Under the pieces are notes generated by a model that was not told the origin of the DNA, made no database searches, and saw only the letters and a list, made by a program, of their open reading frames with translations. 64,000 bases of DNA from positions 1 through 64,000 of the forward strand of contig JBBANM010000030.1 in the NCBI GenBank assembly GCA_040401995.1, given 5' to 3'. The DNA comes from Haliscomenobacter sp040401995. GTDB taxonomy: Bacteria > Bacteroidota > Bacteroidia > Chitinophagales > Saprospiraceae. Both the position numbers and the translations under genes were made by a program. Shown piece after piece: positions 1-7,990 of the stretch (within the stretch, counting starts at the first letter, position 1; every line of letters begins with the position of its first letter).

Positions 1-29
1 CCCATATTTTTTTAGATGCAAAAATATCA

Positions 30-575
30 TTAATTTATTTTGTCCACATACTTATAAGTCAAATTTTGAGGGTCAAGATTAAATTTAATACCGTCTTTAT
101 CACTAATAAGTGAAGGACCTAAAAGAAAAGCTTCACCCCTATATCCGTCATTAAATATTAAGTCCTTCCAAGCTATTTTTAATGGAAAATTGGTTACTCT
201 ACATTTAAAAACAATGAGCTCAAGAGAGTAAGAGTAACATTCAGGACTTATTGATTGATCTCGTTCTCCTTGGAGAAAAAAAATCCTCTTCGAAAAATTG
301 GGTTTGTATATAAGTGTGTCAGAGTAAAGGTATAGCTTAATTTTTGTTCCAATTACCTTAAATTTCAAGCTATCAGGAAAAGCATCACTAATCTTTATTT
401 CTCCCAAAACTGCATTGAGTGAGGTATCACAAGCCAACGAACTCCGCCCTACCAAAATCGTATCCTGAAAACCTTTAGCGTCCTTAAAAAGGTATTTGGC
501 CTCAAGAAAAGTAGTTTGAGCATTCAAAGCAGTTTGGCTAATAATCAAAAGCGTAAAGATTATCCATTTTTTCAT
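30..575 (-). CDS. Small exported protein of unknown function
   Basis: I do not recognise this 181-residue protein. The chosen start (ATG at 575) gives a clean Sec signal peptide (MKKWIIF, a hydrophobic stretch, then LNAQ), while the in-frame upstream ATG at 620 would add 15 polar residues before it. The mature part is rich in beta-type alternating hydrophobic residues, with cysteines in the middle region, and carries no motif I can name. It is probably periplasmic or surface-exposed. The next gene upstream on this strand, the PpiD-like foldase, ends in a strong terminator at about 770, so this gene is probably transcribed separately. Nothing suggests truncation: the TAA stop is at 30-32. Confidence 0.6.
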   Translation of the reverse strand: MKKWIIFTLLIISQTALNAQTTFLEAKYLFKDAKGFQDTILVGRSSLACDTSLNAVLGEIKISDAFPDSLKFKVIGTKIKLYLYSDTLIYKPNFSKRIFFLQGERDQSISPECYSYSLELIVFKCRVTNFPLKIAWKDLIFNDGYRGEAFLLGPSLISDKDGIKFNLDPQNLTYKYVDKIN

Positions 576-721
576 GGCGCCAAGATTAAATAGGGTCGCT
601 CTACAGTAAATATTTTTCATAATAGCGGTTGTTTAGTTTGTGAACCTTAATTTGTCCCTATTTGCTGTAACATAAAAGTCTGCTAAACAGGCTTAACATT
701 GGTTTGTCTATCTTTTGTCAT

Positions 722-745
722 TAAGAGTATGTTTGGATTTTTAGT
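722..745 (+). repeat. Single copy of a GAGTGTGTTTGGATTTTT-type end
   Basis: The sequence GAGTATGTTTGGATTTTTAG, preceded by TAA, matches the left end of the short inverted-repeat element at 63738 and a similar sequence at 25981. Only one end is visible here, because the partner arm is not found before the terminator hairpin at 770. It is probably a remnant end of a mobile element. Confidence 0.4.
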
Positions 746-761
746 TCGCAGGCGTAGTGAG

Positions 762-805
762 TAAAAAAAAAGCGCGGATCAAATTTGACACTTGATCCGC
801 GCTTT
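762..805 (-). terminator. Intrinsic terminator of the PpiD-like gene
   Basis: A 13-bp perfect stem, AAGCGCGGATCAA (770-782) with TTGATCCGCGCTT (792-804), has a 9-nt loop. Read on the minus strand it is followed by a run of nine T. It lies 30 bp past the stop codon of the gene at 836-2947. Confidence 0.85.
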
Positions 806-835
806 GCATTCAAAAGAATATATCCTTGCTCTTCC

Positions 836-2947
836 TTAGAAAAACTTCGAGCGATTATCTTTGATATTGGCCTTTTTCTTGATCGCCTGCATCAATTTAG
901 TTGCTACCTGTGATCGTGTATTTGAGGCCATAGAACTTTGCAATTCAAATAAGCTAGGTGGAAGCGTTGGCGGTGTTTTTCCAACTACTTCTAATACCAC
1001 CACACCGCTATTGCCAATAATCGGTTTAGATACCTGACCTTGATTCAATCGGTAGGCTTCACCCAATACTTTTGGCTCATTACCCAAGTTAGGAATAAAG
1101 CTCATGGTGAAACGCATATTCGGCAAAGTGTCGATTTTTGACTTGAACTGGCTGGCAATAGAGCTTAGGTTTTTGCTCTTGATTTTGCCGCTGATGATCT
1201 CCCCTTTTTTGTAGTTCAATACCAGTGGCTCCAATTCCTCTTTCACTTGAGCAACGGTAGCCGCTCCAGGTTTCTGAATGGTTTTAAGTGCCGCGATAAC
1301 ATACTTGCTGTCAAAGAATTCAACAGCATCAGTAAAGGTGTACAATTCAGGAGAAACTTGACCAAGGCTTGCGGTAAATGCCCACTTGATGATGTCGCGT
1401 ACTTGCTGGCCTGAACCCAGTGAACCTAAGAAATAATCATTCTCGGTTACACCTGCGCTATTTTCCAGTTTTAGGCTTTTTTGCTTTTTAACAGCTGACT
1501 CCAAATCTTCCAAACCGCCTTTGTGAGCAGCTAAGAAAGCCTGCGCTTTATCGTAAATGCTGCGCTGTGTTTCATCAGAAGGAGTAATCGACTGACTCAA
1601 ATAAGCCAAGCGAACACCTGAAGCGTTGGTAGTCGATTTCTTTCCGGTTACTTCCACTAAGTGAGCTCCAAACTGTGTTTCTACCGTATACACTTTGCCT
1701 TGTTCTGCTTTGAAAAAGATCAGATCGTTGAATGGCTTAACCATCCCGCCCAGGCCAGTGTATCCCAAATCACCGCCTTTAAGCGAGCTGCCATCTTGGC
1801 TAAATTTTTTAGCCAGATCTTCAAATTTAGCGCGACCAGCCTCTACTTCTTTTTTCAAGCTATCGACTTTCGCGCGAGCGCCAGCCAAAGTTGCAGCATC
1901 AGAAGCGCGAATCAGGATGTGGCGAGAACGCACACTATCGGCAATAACCTGGCGACCTACAATTTTTACTGCTTTAAAAGCGCCGCCATCAAGGTATGGC
2001 CCGAGAACGGTACCAACAGGGCGCGAGAAAACGCTATCCGCAATAACCGGGCTAACTGCTTCTTTTTTCACAAAAGTGCCATCAAAAATTCCTTGATTGC
2101 GCTCGGTGAAAGCCGTATCGTTTGGCGTACTGCGGAATTCAGCTAAAAGCGCTGAAATCTTATTGCGGTGTGTTGCAGAGTCCTGCTTAGATGCTTTAAC
2201 ATCAAAAGTTAGGAAGCTGATTTTACGCGTAGGTTTTTCAACTTCGTAGTTGCTGGCATGAGCCTTGAGGTATTGCTCATAGTCACCGTCAGACAGCGTT
2301 ACGTCAGAGTTATCTACTTCGTCAAATGGTATCCGCACATAATGTACGTTCAACATTGAGGTATTCTCTTTTTGCGTAGCTTCAGCCATCCATGCTGGCG
2401 TATACAAGCCTTTAGATACCAAAGCTTCTACTTTTTTCTGCAAACGATCTTTGATGATCTCTTTCTCCTGAATGGCCCAGTAAGAGCGCGCTTCCGGTTG
2501 GAGGGTATTGCTGCTGATCATTTGCTTCAACTGCCCCAATTGCTCGCGATTTACCTGACCTGTTACTTGGTCGGTAAAACGCTGTACAATAATTGGGCTG
2601 GGGTCTGGACCAAATTGCAAATCCAGCAATTCCGTTTTGCTTACGCCCAAGCCCAAAGAGTTGGCTTCTTTATCGACCAATATTTTTTCGACATAGTACT
2701 CCCACAGTGCGCTGCGGCGTCCAAAAATATCGGCAGTAGAGTTGGCATATAGAATGCTTTCGGTACGATTGAAATCGTTGATATCAATTTTTTGGCCTTC
2801 TACTTTCCCTACGGTTGGTTGCATGCTACCAAATACACTGGTTTGCCCCACCGTCATGTCTTGAATGATAAAGCCGAGCAAGCCAAGGGCAATCAGTACA
2901 ACCAATACCCATGCGCCATTTTTCCGAATTTGACTAATCAATGCCAT
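836..2947 (-). CDS. ppiD: PpiD-like membrane-anchored peptidyl-prolyl isomerase (SurA N-terminal plus parvulin domain)
   Basis: This 703-residue protein matches PpiD, a periplasmic foldase anchored in the inner membrane that helps newly secreted proteins fold. One N-terminal transmembrane helix covers about residues 13-32 (WVLVVLIALGLLGF). A long SurA-N-like chaperone region follows, with Y/F-rich helices. A parvulin domain lies at about residues 337-440 and shows the hallmarks RSRHILI, FEDLAKKFSQD, GGDLG and FGAHLVEV. The C-terminal 250 residues form a second isomerase-like or chaperone region, as in other Bacteroidota members. The start at 2947 is the only one that keeps the membrane anchor. 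A 157-bp palindromic element lies 39 bp upstream, and the best promoter match is about 400 bp upstream (3349-3379), so the mRNA leader probably contains the element. Confidence 0.9.
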   Translation of the reverse strand: MALISQIRKNGAWVLVVLIALGLLGFIIQDMTVGQTSVFGSMQPTVGKVEGQKIDINDFNRTESILYANSTADIFGRRSALWEYYVEKILVDKEANSLGLGVSKTELLDLQFGPDPSPIIVQRFTDQVTGQVNREQLGQLKQMISSNTLQPEARSYWAIQEKEIIKDRLQKKVEALVSKGLYTPAWMAEATQKENTSMLNVHYVRIPFDEVDNSDVTLSDGDYEQYLKAHASNYEVEKPTRKISFLTFDVKASKQDSATHRNKISALLAEFRSTPNDTAFTERNQGIFDGTFVKKEAVSPVIADSVFSRPVGTVLGPYLDGGAFKAVKIVGRQVIADSVRSRHILIRASDAATLAGARAKVDSLKKEVEAGRAKFEDLAKKFSQDGSSLKGGDLGYTGLGGMVKPFNDLIFFKAEQGKVYTVETQFGAHLVEVTGKKSTTNASGVRLAYLSQSITPSDETQRSIYDKAQAFLAAHKGGLEDLESAVKKQKSLKLENSAGVTENDYFLGSLGSGQQVRDIIKWAFTASLGQVSPELYTFTDAVEFFDSKYVIAALKTIQKPGAATVAQVKEELEPLVLNYKKGEIISGKIKSKNLSSIASQFKSKIDTLPNMRFTMSFIPNLGNEPKVLGEAYRLNQGQVSKPIIGNSGVVVLEVVGKTPPTLPPSLFELQSSMASNTRSQVATKLMQAIKKKANIKDNRSKFF

Positions 2948-2989
2948 CTGTTCTTCACTTTTAATTTCTAGTATCCATTTTTGCCCTTA

Positions 2990-3146
2990 GGAACGGTTAA
3001 ACAATTAAGTATCAATCTTGCCTTGCTCTTTCACCGCCACTCTTCCTATCTTTTTCGTTACAATGCTCCACATTGCGCCTCAAAAGATAGTCGATTGGCA
3101 GCAAAATAGCAGCGGCTATATTGACACTTTATTATTCACCCGTTCC
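2990..3146 (-). mobile_element. 157-bp palindromic MITE-like element, copy A
   Basis: Ends are GGAACGG and CCGTTCC, flanked by perfect TTA duplications at 2987-2989 and 3147-3149. The forward orientation, defined by CTATCTTTTGAGGCG before the tip, is on the minus strand, the same as the downstream ppiD-like gene. The whole unit folds into a long imperfect hairpin whose tip is CAATG-TGGAG-CATTG. It is the same length as copies B-F and has no coding potential. Confidence 0.9.
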
Positions 3147-3348
3147 TTAACGCCTTACTCGTGTTGTTTTTTTGCCGTAAAAAAGTGAAAATGTTCGCTT
3201 GTTTTACCACAAATTCACAAACCGGTAGAACGCTAAAATACCCACTTCAGGGTATTCAAATAAGGGGCTGTCCTTCAAAGGCTTGCAAAATTACGTTTTC
3301 TAGCAAAATATGAAAACCTTAGACCGTTTTTCTTTTACAAAACCGACG

Positions 3349-3379
3349 CAAAGGTAATTGCTTTGTCTAGAATAACAAA
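3349..3379 (-). promoter_or_regulatory. Bacteroidota-type promoter for the ppiD-like gene
   Basis: On the minus strand the sequence reads TTTG (3379-3376), a 19-base spacer, then TACCTTTG (3356-3349), a full match to the Bacteroidota TTTG/TAnnTTTG consensus with a normal spacer. It is about 400 bp from the start at 2947. A second, weaker -7 match (TAATTTTG, 3293-3286) lies nearer but has no -33 partner. The rest of 3150-3429 holds no gene that I can see. Confidence 0.6.
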
Positions 3380-3429
3380 CCTGAATAGTTCATATAATTA
3401 CTGGAAACTAGCTCAAACGGCAGGTAAAT

Positions 3430-4116
3430 TTAGTCTGGACAAACAAATTGAAACCCAATTCCATGTACGTTTTCGATGCGGATGCGTTCATCTTTTTGTA
3501 AGTACTTGCGTAGGCGGGAAACAAATACATCCAAACTGCGCCCTAAAAAGTAGTCGTCTTCGCCCCAAAGTTGTTCTAAAATTGCCGCACGCCGTACCAC
3601 CTGATGCCGGTTAGCAGCAAAATAGGAAAGCAAATTGGCTTCTTTTTGCGTTAAACGCCGCTCTTGGCCAAATCCATTAAGAATCAAGTTAGCGGGATGG
3701 AAATCATATTGCCCAATGCGTAAAATAGACGGCGTAGGTGCATTGACTACATGCCGCCGCCGCAAAAAAATATCAATCTTTAGCAACAACTCTTCAATAC
3801 TAAATGGCTTGGTAAGGTAATCGTCGGCGCCAATCTTCAAGCCATGGATGCGATCCTCTTTGAGCGATTTGGCGGTGATGAATAATATAGGCGTCTCTTT
3901 GTCGTATTTGCGGATTTCCTCCGCGATGGTAAACCCATCTACCTCTGGAAGCATCACATCCAGAATGCAAAGATCAAACCGCTGTACACGCACTGCCTCC
4001 AAGGCTTTTTGGCCATCCTCAAAACAAGTAATTTGATAGCCTTCTTGTTCCAGATTATCTCGGGTTACAAAACTTAGGCTAGGATCGTCCTCTACATATA
4101 AAAGGTGGGCTTTCAT
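3430..4116 (-). CDS. OmpR/RprY-type two-component response regulator
   Basis: This 228-residue regulator has an N-terminal receiver domain and a C-terminal winged-helix DNA-binding domain. The receiver residues are present: acidic pocket E9-D10-D11, phosphoacceptor D53 (CILDVMLP), T81 (FITAK) and K103 (YLTKPF). The C-terminal half has the OmpR-type pattern, with LTQKEANLL and RSLDVFVSRLRKYL. Its ATG overlaps the stop codon of the kinase gene (ATGA, 4113-4116), so the two are translationally coupled and are almost certainly a cognate pair. It resembles RprY and other Bacteroidota regulators, but the signal and target genes cannot be read from the sequence. Confidence 0.93.
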   Translation of the reverse strand: MKAHLLYVEDDPSLSFVTRDNLEQEGYQITCFEDGQKALEAVRVQRFDLCILDVMLPEVDGFTIAEEIRKYDKETPILFITAKSLKEDRIHGLKIGADDYLTKPFSIEELLLKIDIFLRRRHVVNAPTPSILRIGQYDFHPANLILNGFGQERRLTQKEANLLSYFAANRHQVVRRAAILEQLWGEDDYFLGRSLDVFVSRLRKYLQKDERIRIENVHGIGFQFVCPD

Positions 4117-5399
4117 TCCGATGATTGATTTGAGCTGTAGTAAGGTATTTTGATCAAAAACATACTTCCAATGCCGATTTCACTCAGCAAAACGATTTTA
4201 TAGCCATGTGCTGTACACACCCGGCGTACGTAATACAACCCCAGTCCAAAACCTTTCACGTTGTGCACATTGCCGGTGGGCACGCGATAAAATTTTTCAA
4301 ATACCTTCCCCTGGTGTTCTTTGGCAATCCCAATACCGTTATCGGCGATCGACAGATGAACCTCTTGCCCAACGATCCCTAGTTTGATGGTGATTTCGGG
4401 TATGGTGCGACAGTATTTTGTAGCATTGTCGATTAGGCTGTGCAATAAATTAGTCAGGTGGAAGCGATCGGCCCAAACCGGGCTGATGTCGTTTAATTCC
4501 AAGTGGATTGCCCCCCCTTTTTCTTGTACGCGTATACTCTCGCTCAGCGCCACTGTACGAATCAGTTCCGCCAAATCCAGTGGTTCTTTGCTCAATAAAA
4601 AGTGGTTTTGCTCAAAACGCGCTACCTGAAGCACGCGCTCTACTTGCGCATTAAGCCGACTATTTTGCTCGCGAATGATTCCGGCATACTGAAACAAACG
4701 CTGATCGGCCTGCACATGATGGTTGTTCAAAAAAACATCGGCAGCAATCTGAATAGTCGATAACGGAGTTTTGAACTCATGGGTCATGTTGTTGATGAAA
4801 TCTTTTTGCATTTCCGTTAAGCGTTTTTGTCGCAAAATGACAAATAAGGAATAAGCAAAAAATAACACAGTGATGAACAAAATACCGCTCAAGATCGCCG
4901 ACAATTGCATTTTTCCAAACAAATAATTAGCACGAGTGGGAAACCTAACGCCAAAATAATAGGTAAATTCATGATCGGTGGGAAAAACACCCAATTTTAA
5001 ATCCCGTTTGCTTTTGGAAGAATAGCTACAGTAGTCGCCATAAACCATTTGTCGATTGGAGCAATCAAAAACCGCGTATTCAAAATCGATGTTCAAGGCC
5101 ATCGCTTCCAGTTCCCTTTGTAAAAAAAACTCCAACACGCTGGGGTCGATCTCAAACTCAGTGTTGACGATATAATAGTTGTTGCTCCGTTTTTTGATGA
5201 GGTTGCGCGGCGGCAGGGTGACGCTGTTGTAATCGGCCAGCGAGCGAGCTACCCGATACAATGCCCGATTGACTTTAATGTTGAATTCCTCTTCGTTGTT
5301 GTTCCAAGTATTCAGCACCCAATATGTTTGCAAGGCAATTATGCCAAGGATGGCAATGACCCCCAATACAAACACCCGAAGAATCTGAATATCTTTCAT
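4113..5399 (-). CDS. Membrane sensor histidine kinase
   Basis: This 428-residue kinase partners the response regulator that overlaps its stop codon. Transmembrane helices at about residues 8-28 and 163-185 bracket a periplasmic sensor region of about 130 residues that matches no ligand-binding family I can name. The DHp helix carries the phosphoacceptor H207 in NNMTHEFKTPL. The ATPase domain has the N box (LIDNATKYC), G1 box (DNGIGIA) and G2 box (GFGLGLYY). I prefer the ATG at 5399 (MKDIQIL) over the upstream one at 5426: it sits directly before the first membrane helix, and a TACCTTTG promoter box (5411-5404) would put the transcript start almost on it. Confidence 0.92.
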   Translation of the reverse strand: MKDIQILRVFVLGVIAILGIIALQTYWVLNTWNNNEEEFNIKVNRALYRVARSLADYNSVTLPPRNLIKKRSNNYYIVNTEFEIDPSVLEFFLQRELEAMALNIDFEYAVFDCSNRQMVYGDYCSYSSKSKRDLKLGVFPTDHEFTYYFGVRFPTRANYLFGKMQLSAILSGILFITVLFFAYSLFVILRQKRLTEMQKDFINNMTHEFKTPLSTIQIAADVFLNNHHVQADQRLFQYAGIIREQNSRLNAQVERVLQVARFEQNHFLLSKEPLDLAELIRTVALSESIRVQEKGGAIHLELNDISPVWADRFHLTNLLHSLIDNATKYCRTIPEITIKLGIVGQEVHLSIADNGIGIAKEHQGKVFEKFYRVPTGNVHNVKGFGLGLYYVRRVCTAHGYKIVLLSEIGIGSMFLIKIPYYSSNQSSE

Positions 5400-5403
5400 T
5401 TGG

Positions 5404-5411
5404 CAAAGGTA
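5404..5411 (-). promoter_or_regulatory. Possible -7 box giving a nearly leaderless kinase transcript
   Basis: TACCTTTG on the minus strand ends 4 bases before the ATG at 5399. In Bacteroidota this box lies just before the transcript start, so the mRNA would have almost no leader. The -33 partner is weak (TTTACTG region near 5431-5437), so this stays tentative. Confidence 0.4.
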
Positions 5412-5460
5412 AACCGAACTATTCATCCCCAGTAAACGGATTAACAGCTCGTTAACAAAG

Positions 5461-5494
5461 TTTGTTGGGCATTAGCAAAGATGTACTAACTTTG
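5461..5494 (+). promoter_or_regulatory. Promoter of the DUF1573 gene
   Basis: TTTG at 5461-5464 and TAACTTTG at 5487-5494 are separated by 22 bases, a good Bacteroidota match 36 bp upstream of the ATG at 5531. Confidence 0.65.
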
Positions 5495-5530
5495 TACACC
5501 GAACATTTTCCATAAGAAAACCAACAAATC

Positions 5531-5962
5531 ATGAGAATCGTACTTGCTTTGTTTTTGTTCATTGGCAGTTACACCTTATCACTAGCTCAAACGGAGACCA
5601 ATTTGACTGCAACGCCCAATGCTAAACACAAACAAAAAAAAGCAGAAAAGAAAAAAGGGGGTGCTGTTATTTGGGACAAATTGGAACATGATTTTGGTAC
5701 CATCAAACAAGATGTGCCAGCAAAGGCAGTTTTTAAGCTTAAAAATAAAACCAAATTGCCCCTTTTACTTACTACCGTACAAGCTTCTTGCGGTTGTACT
5801 GCCACCGGCTATAGCAAAAAAACCATCAAACCCGGAAAAAGTACCGAAATCAGTGCTACCTATGATGCTCATGTCAAAGGGCCTTTTACTAAAACCATCT
5901 CCGTATTGACCAATTTGAGTACCGAGCAGGTGATTTTGCGAATCCGCGGCACTGTAGAATAA
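5531..5962 (+). CDS. DUF1573 exported protein
   Basis: This is a 143-residue secreted protein with a signal peptide (MRIVLALFLFIGSYTLSLAQ). After a lysine-rich linker (KHKQKKAEKKKGG) comes a single DUF1573 domain of about 100 residues. Its typical features are present: an HDFGTI start, FKLKN, a conserved SCGCT cysteine motif, and a final VILRIRGTV strand. DUF1573 is an immunoglobulin-like fold related to ASH/HYDIN-type domains and is abundant in Bacteroidota. The molecular role is unknown. It has its own promoter and an imperfect hairpin downstream, so it is probably transcribed alone. Confidence 0.88.
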   Translation: MRIVLALFLFIGSYTLSLAQTETNLTATPNAKHKQKKAEKKKGGAVIWDKLEHDFGTIKQDVPAKAVFKLKNKTKLPLLLTTVQASCGCTATGYSKKTIKPGKSTEISATYDAHVKGPFTKTISVLTNLSTEQVILRIRGTVE

Positions 5963-5971
5963 GTCGGCCAC

Positions 5972-6027
5972 GATGAAGAAATGTCGCGATTATTCAAAAA
6001 AACCAACGTGAATATTGTCGCTTCATC
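5972..6027 (+). terminator. Imperfect hairpin after the DUF1573 gene
   Basis: GATGAAG (5972-5978) pairs with CTTCATC (6021-6027), with a further imperfect stem inside. There is no strong T run after it, so a terminator role is only possible. Confidence 0.3.
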
Positions 6028-6075
6028 CCCTTTCAACACTTAATACAAGATTCTTGCTGAAAAAACACAGAAAAG

Positions 6076-7035
6076 ATGTATTTTTGCGGCAAGTTAACTA
6101 GGGCCGCAATTTTGATACAACATCGCATTAACCGGATTATCGTTTTTTTCCTATTTGCTTGTCTATGGGGCAACACCTTATTAGCACAACAGGAGGAGAA
6201 CCCTTTTGAGTTGACCTATCGACTCAAAAGGCAGATTGCTGTGTTGGATCCTGCGGTTAAGGCCAATCCATTTGAGATTCTGGTTCGACCCAATAAAAAC
6301 AAGGTCGTTTTGAACCCCCAGCCTGGCGCTACTGCTTTTACTCCTCGTCCGGCCGCGCCGCGCATACGCAAGCCCATTTCGCCAGAAGCCATGTTACAAC
6401 GGGTGAAATTTGGCGTTGTTACCGGAACTTTACTTTTTCTAGCGTTTTTAATGACGCTGCTGCGCAATCAAGTCCAAAAAACAGCTCAGGCATTTTTGAG
6501 CGACAACTGGCTCAATCAGCTCTTCCGCGAACAAGCGGGTAGAGGCATTTTGCCTTTTTTGTTGTTGTATAGCTTGTTCATGCTCAATGCGGGCATCTTC
6601 TTGTTCTTTTTGCTGCGCTATTTCCAGGTCAATTTACCGGGAAATTTTCTTTTGCAGATATCCGGGTGTATCGGAATTATAATTATCGCTTTTTTGTTGA
6701 AACATATCGTGATTTCGATGATAGGATATATTTTTCCTGTGCATAAAGAAACTGAGAGATACAATTTTTTGATTATAGTTTTTGGGATCATCATTGGCTT
6801 GGCACTGGTACCGATCAACGTTTTGCTGGCCTATGGGCCTCCAAACATCGCGCCTTTCCTGGTGTTTGGCGCCTTAGCGTTTCTGGGAGCAACTTATGTT
6901 TTCCGAACGCTGCGGAGTCTGATCATCGCTAATCGTTTTTTGATGTTTTACCAATTTCACTTTTTGTTGTATATTTGCACCGTTGAGATTGCACCTATTT
7001 TAGTTGGCCTAAAGTTGGCGCTCAACTTCAACTAA
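6076..7035 (+). CDS. DUF4271 integral membrane protein
   Basis: The protein has about 319 residues: a signal-type N-terminal helix ending in LLAQ, a proline-rich periplasmic stretch, and then several membrane helices in the C-terminal two thirds (FGVVTGTLLFLAFL, FLLLYSLFMLNAGIFLFFLL, CIGIIIIAFLL, IIVFGIIIGLALVP, FLVFGALAFLG). This is the architecture of the Bacteroidota DUF4271 family, which commonly precedes hemD as it does here, 45 bp before the next gene. The function is unknown. The start is doubtful: the ATG at 6076 overlaps a TATTTTTG promoter box (6077-6084), so translation may begin downstream, for example at the TTG at 6112, which still keeps the signal helix. Confidence 0.85.
   Translation: MYFCGKLTRAAILIQHRINRIIVFFLFACLWGNTLLAQQEENPFELTYRLKRQIAVLDPAVKANPFEILVRPNKNKVVLNPQPGATAFTPRPAAPRIRKPISPEAMLQRVKFGVVTGTLLFLAFLMTLLRNQVQKTAQAFLSDNWLNQLFREQAGRGILPFLLLYSLFMLNAGIFLFFLLRYFQVNLPGNFLLQISGCIGIIIIAFLLKHIVISMIGYIFPVHKETERYNFLIIVFGIIIGLALVPINVLLAYGPPNIAPFLVFGALAFLGATYVFRTLRSLIIANRFLMFYQFHFLLYICTVEIAPILVGLKLALNFN
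6077..6084 (+). promoter_or_regulatory. -7 promoter box overlapping the annotated DUF4271 start
   Basis: TATTTTTG fits TAnnTTTG, with a TTG about 22 bases upstream (in TTCTTGCTG). If it is used, the ATG at 6076 is upstream of the transcript and cannot be the start. Confidence 0.45.
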
Positions 7036-7080
7036 AGTAGATAATTTGCAATTTGCGGTAGATTACCAAAAATAATTTGC

Positions 7081-7866
7081 ATGGCAGCTAACGTAATGGT
7101 ACAATTGGAAACCTTTAAACGTGTAAAAACGATACTCGTTTCCCAACCTAAACCAGACCGATCTCCTTATTACGATCTGGAGAAGCGATACAACCTACAA
7201 ATCGACTGGCGTACTTTTAGCCACGTTGAAGCGGTAGACGCAAAAGATTTTCGGCGCCAACGCATTCGCCTGGAAGAATACACAGCGGTAATCTTGAACA
7301 GCAAAAATGCAGTGGACCACTTCTTTCGCGTATGTGAAGAGATGCGCGTGAAAATGTCGCAAGAAACCAAGTACTTCTGCTTGACCGAAGCCATCGCCAA
7401 CTACTTGCAGAAGTTCATCGTTTACCGGAAAAGAAAGGTGTTTGTCGGCACCCGCGTCATTGAAGATTTAGGAGCTTACCTTAAAAAACACAAAGGGGAA
7501 AAGTTTTTACTGCCTTGTTCCAACCTTGGCGCTAAAGACATCAGCAAGTACCTCGACGACAATGGGCTCAATTGGAAAGAAGCCAACATGTACAACACCG
7601 TAAGTTCTGACCTCTCCGACTTGAGCGATGTGACTTATGATGTACTGGTGTTTTTCAGCCCCTTGTGCATCCAGTCGCTGTACGATAACTTCCCCGATTT
7701 CAAGCAAAATGATACCCGCATCGCTGTTTTTGGCAATACCACCAAAAAAGCAGTAGAAGAACGCGGTCTCACTGTCAACATCAATGCGCCAGCGCCAGAG
7801 ATTCCGTCGATGACCCGCGCCTTGGAGTTGTACCTACTTAAATCCAATAAGGAAGACAACCAATAA
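7081..7866 (+). CDS. hemD: Uroporphyrinogen-III synthase
   Basis: This 261-residue protein belongs to the HemD family, cytosolic enzymes that close hydroxymethylbilane to uroporphyrinogen III with inversion of ring D, in the heme and corrinoid pathway. The family is very divergent. The call rests on overall pattern: an early VSQP segment, VILNSKNAVDHFF, FLLPCSNLGAKDISKYL, NMYNTVSSDL, VLVFFSPLCIQSL, and IAVFGNTTKKAVEERGL near the end. These correspond to the two Rossmann-like half domains. It is 45 bp downstream of the DUF4271 gene and followed by a clear terminator, so the two probably form an operon. The product of this pathway is relevant to the B12-dependent IcmF nearby. Confidence 0.87.
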   Translation: MAANVMVQLETFKRVKTILVSQPKPDRSPYYDLEKRYNLQIDWRTFSHVEAVDAKDFRRQRIRLEEYTAVILNSKNAVDHFFRVCEEMRVKMSQETKYFCLTEAIANYLQKFIVYRKRKVFVGTRVIEDLGAYLKKHKGEKFLLPCSNLGAKDISKYLDDNGLNWKEANMYNTVSSDLSDLSDVTYDVLVFFSPLCIQSLYDNFPDFKQNDTRIAVFGNTTKKAVEERGLTVNINAPAPEIPSMTRALELYLLKSNKEDNQ

Positions 7867-7868
7867 TG

Positions 7869-7898
7869 CTGTAACCGATCGTTTTTGATCGCTTACAG
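7869..7898 (+). terminator. Hairpin just after hemD
   Basis: CTGTAA-CC-GATC and GATC-GC-TTACAG form a stem with a GTTTTT loop directly after the hemD stop. It may act together with the stronger terminator at 7918. Confidence 0.4.
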
Positions 7899-7917
7899 TA
7901 CGTTTTTCCACGCAAAA

Positions 7918-7953
7918 CCCTGATAAATGCCTTTCGTTTATCAGGGTTTTTTA
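7918..7953 (+). terminator. Intrinsic terminator after hemD
   Basis: CCCTGATAAA (7918-7927) pairs with TTTATCAGGG (7937-7946) and is followed by a run of T. Confidence 0.85.
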
Positions 7954-7990
7954 TTTTCAACCTTCCCTTCCACGGTTTGTTAATGCTTTT

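Noticed and set aside
1661..2752. Several long plus-strand reading frames opposite the ppiD-like gene
   Set aside because: They are antisense to a well-supported gene, have no recognisable motif and low-complexity composition, and no promoter.
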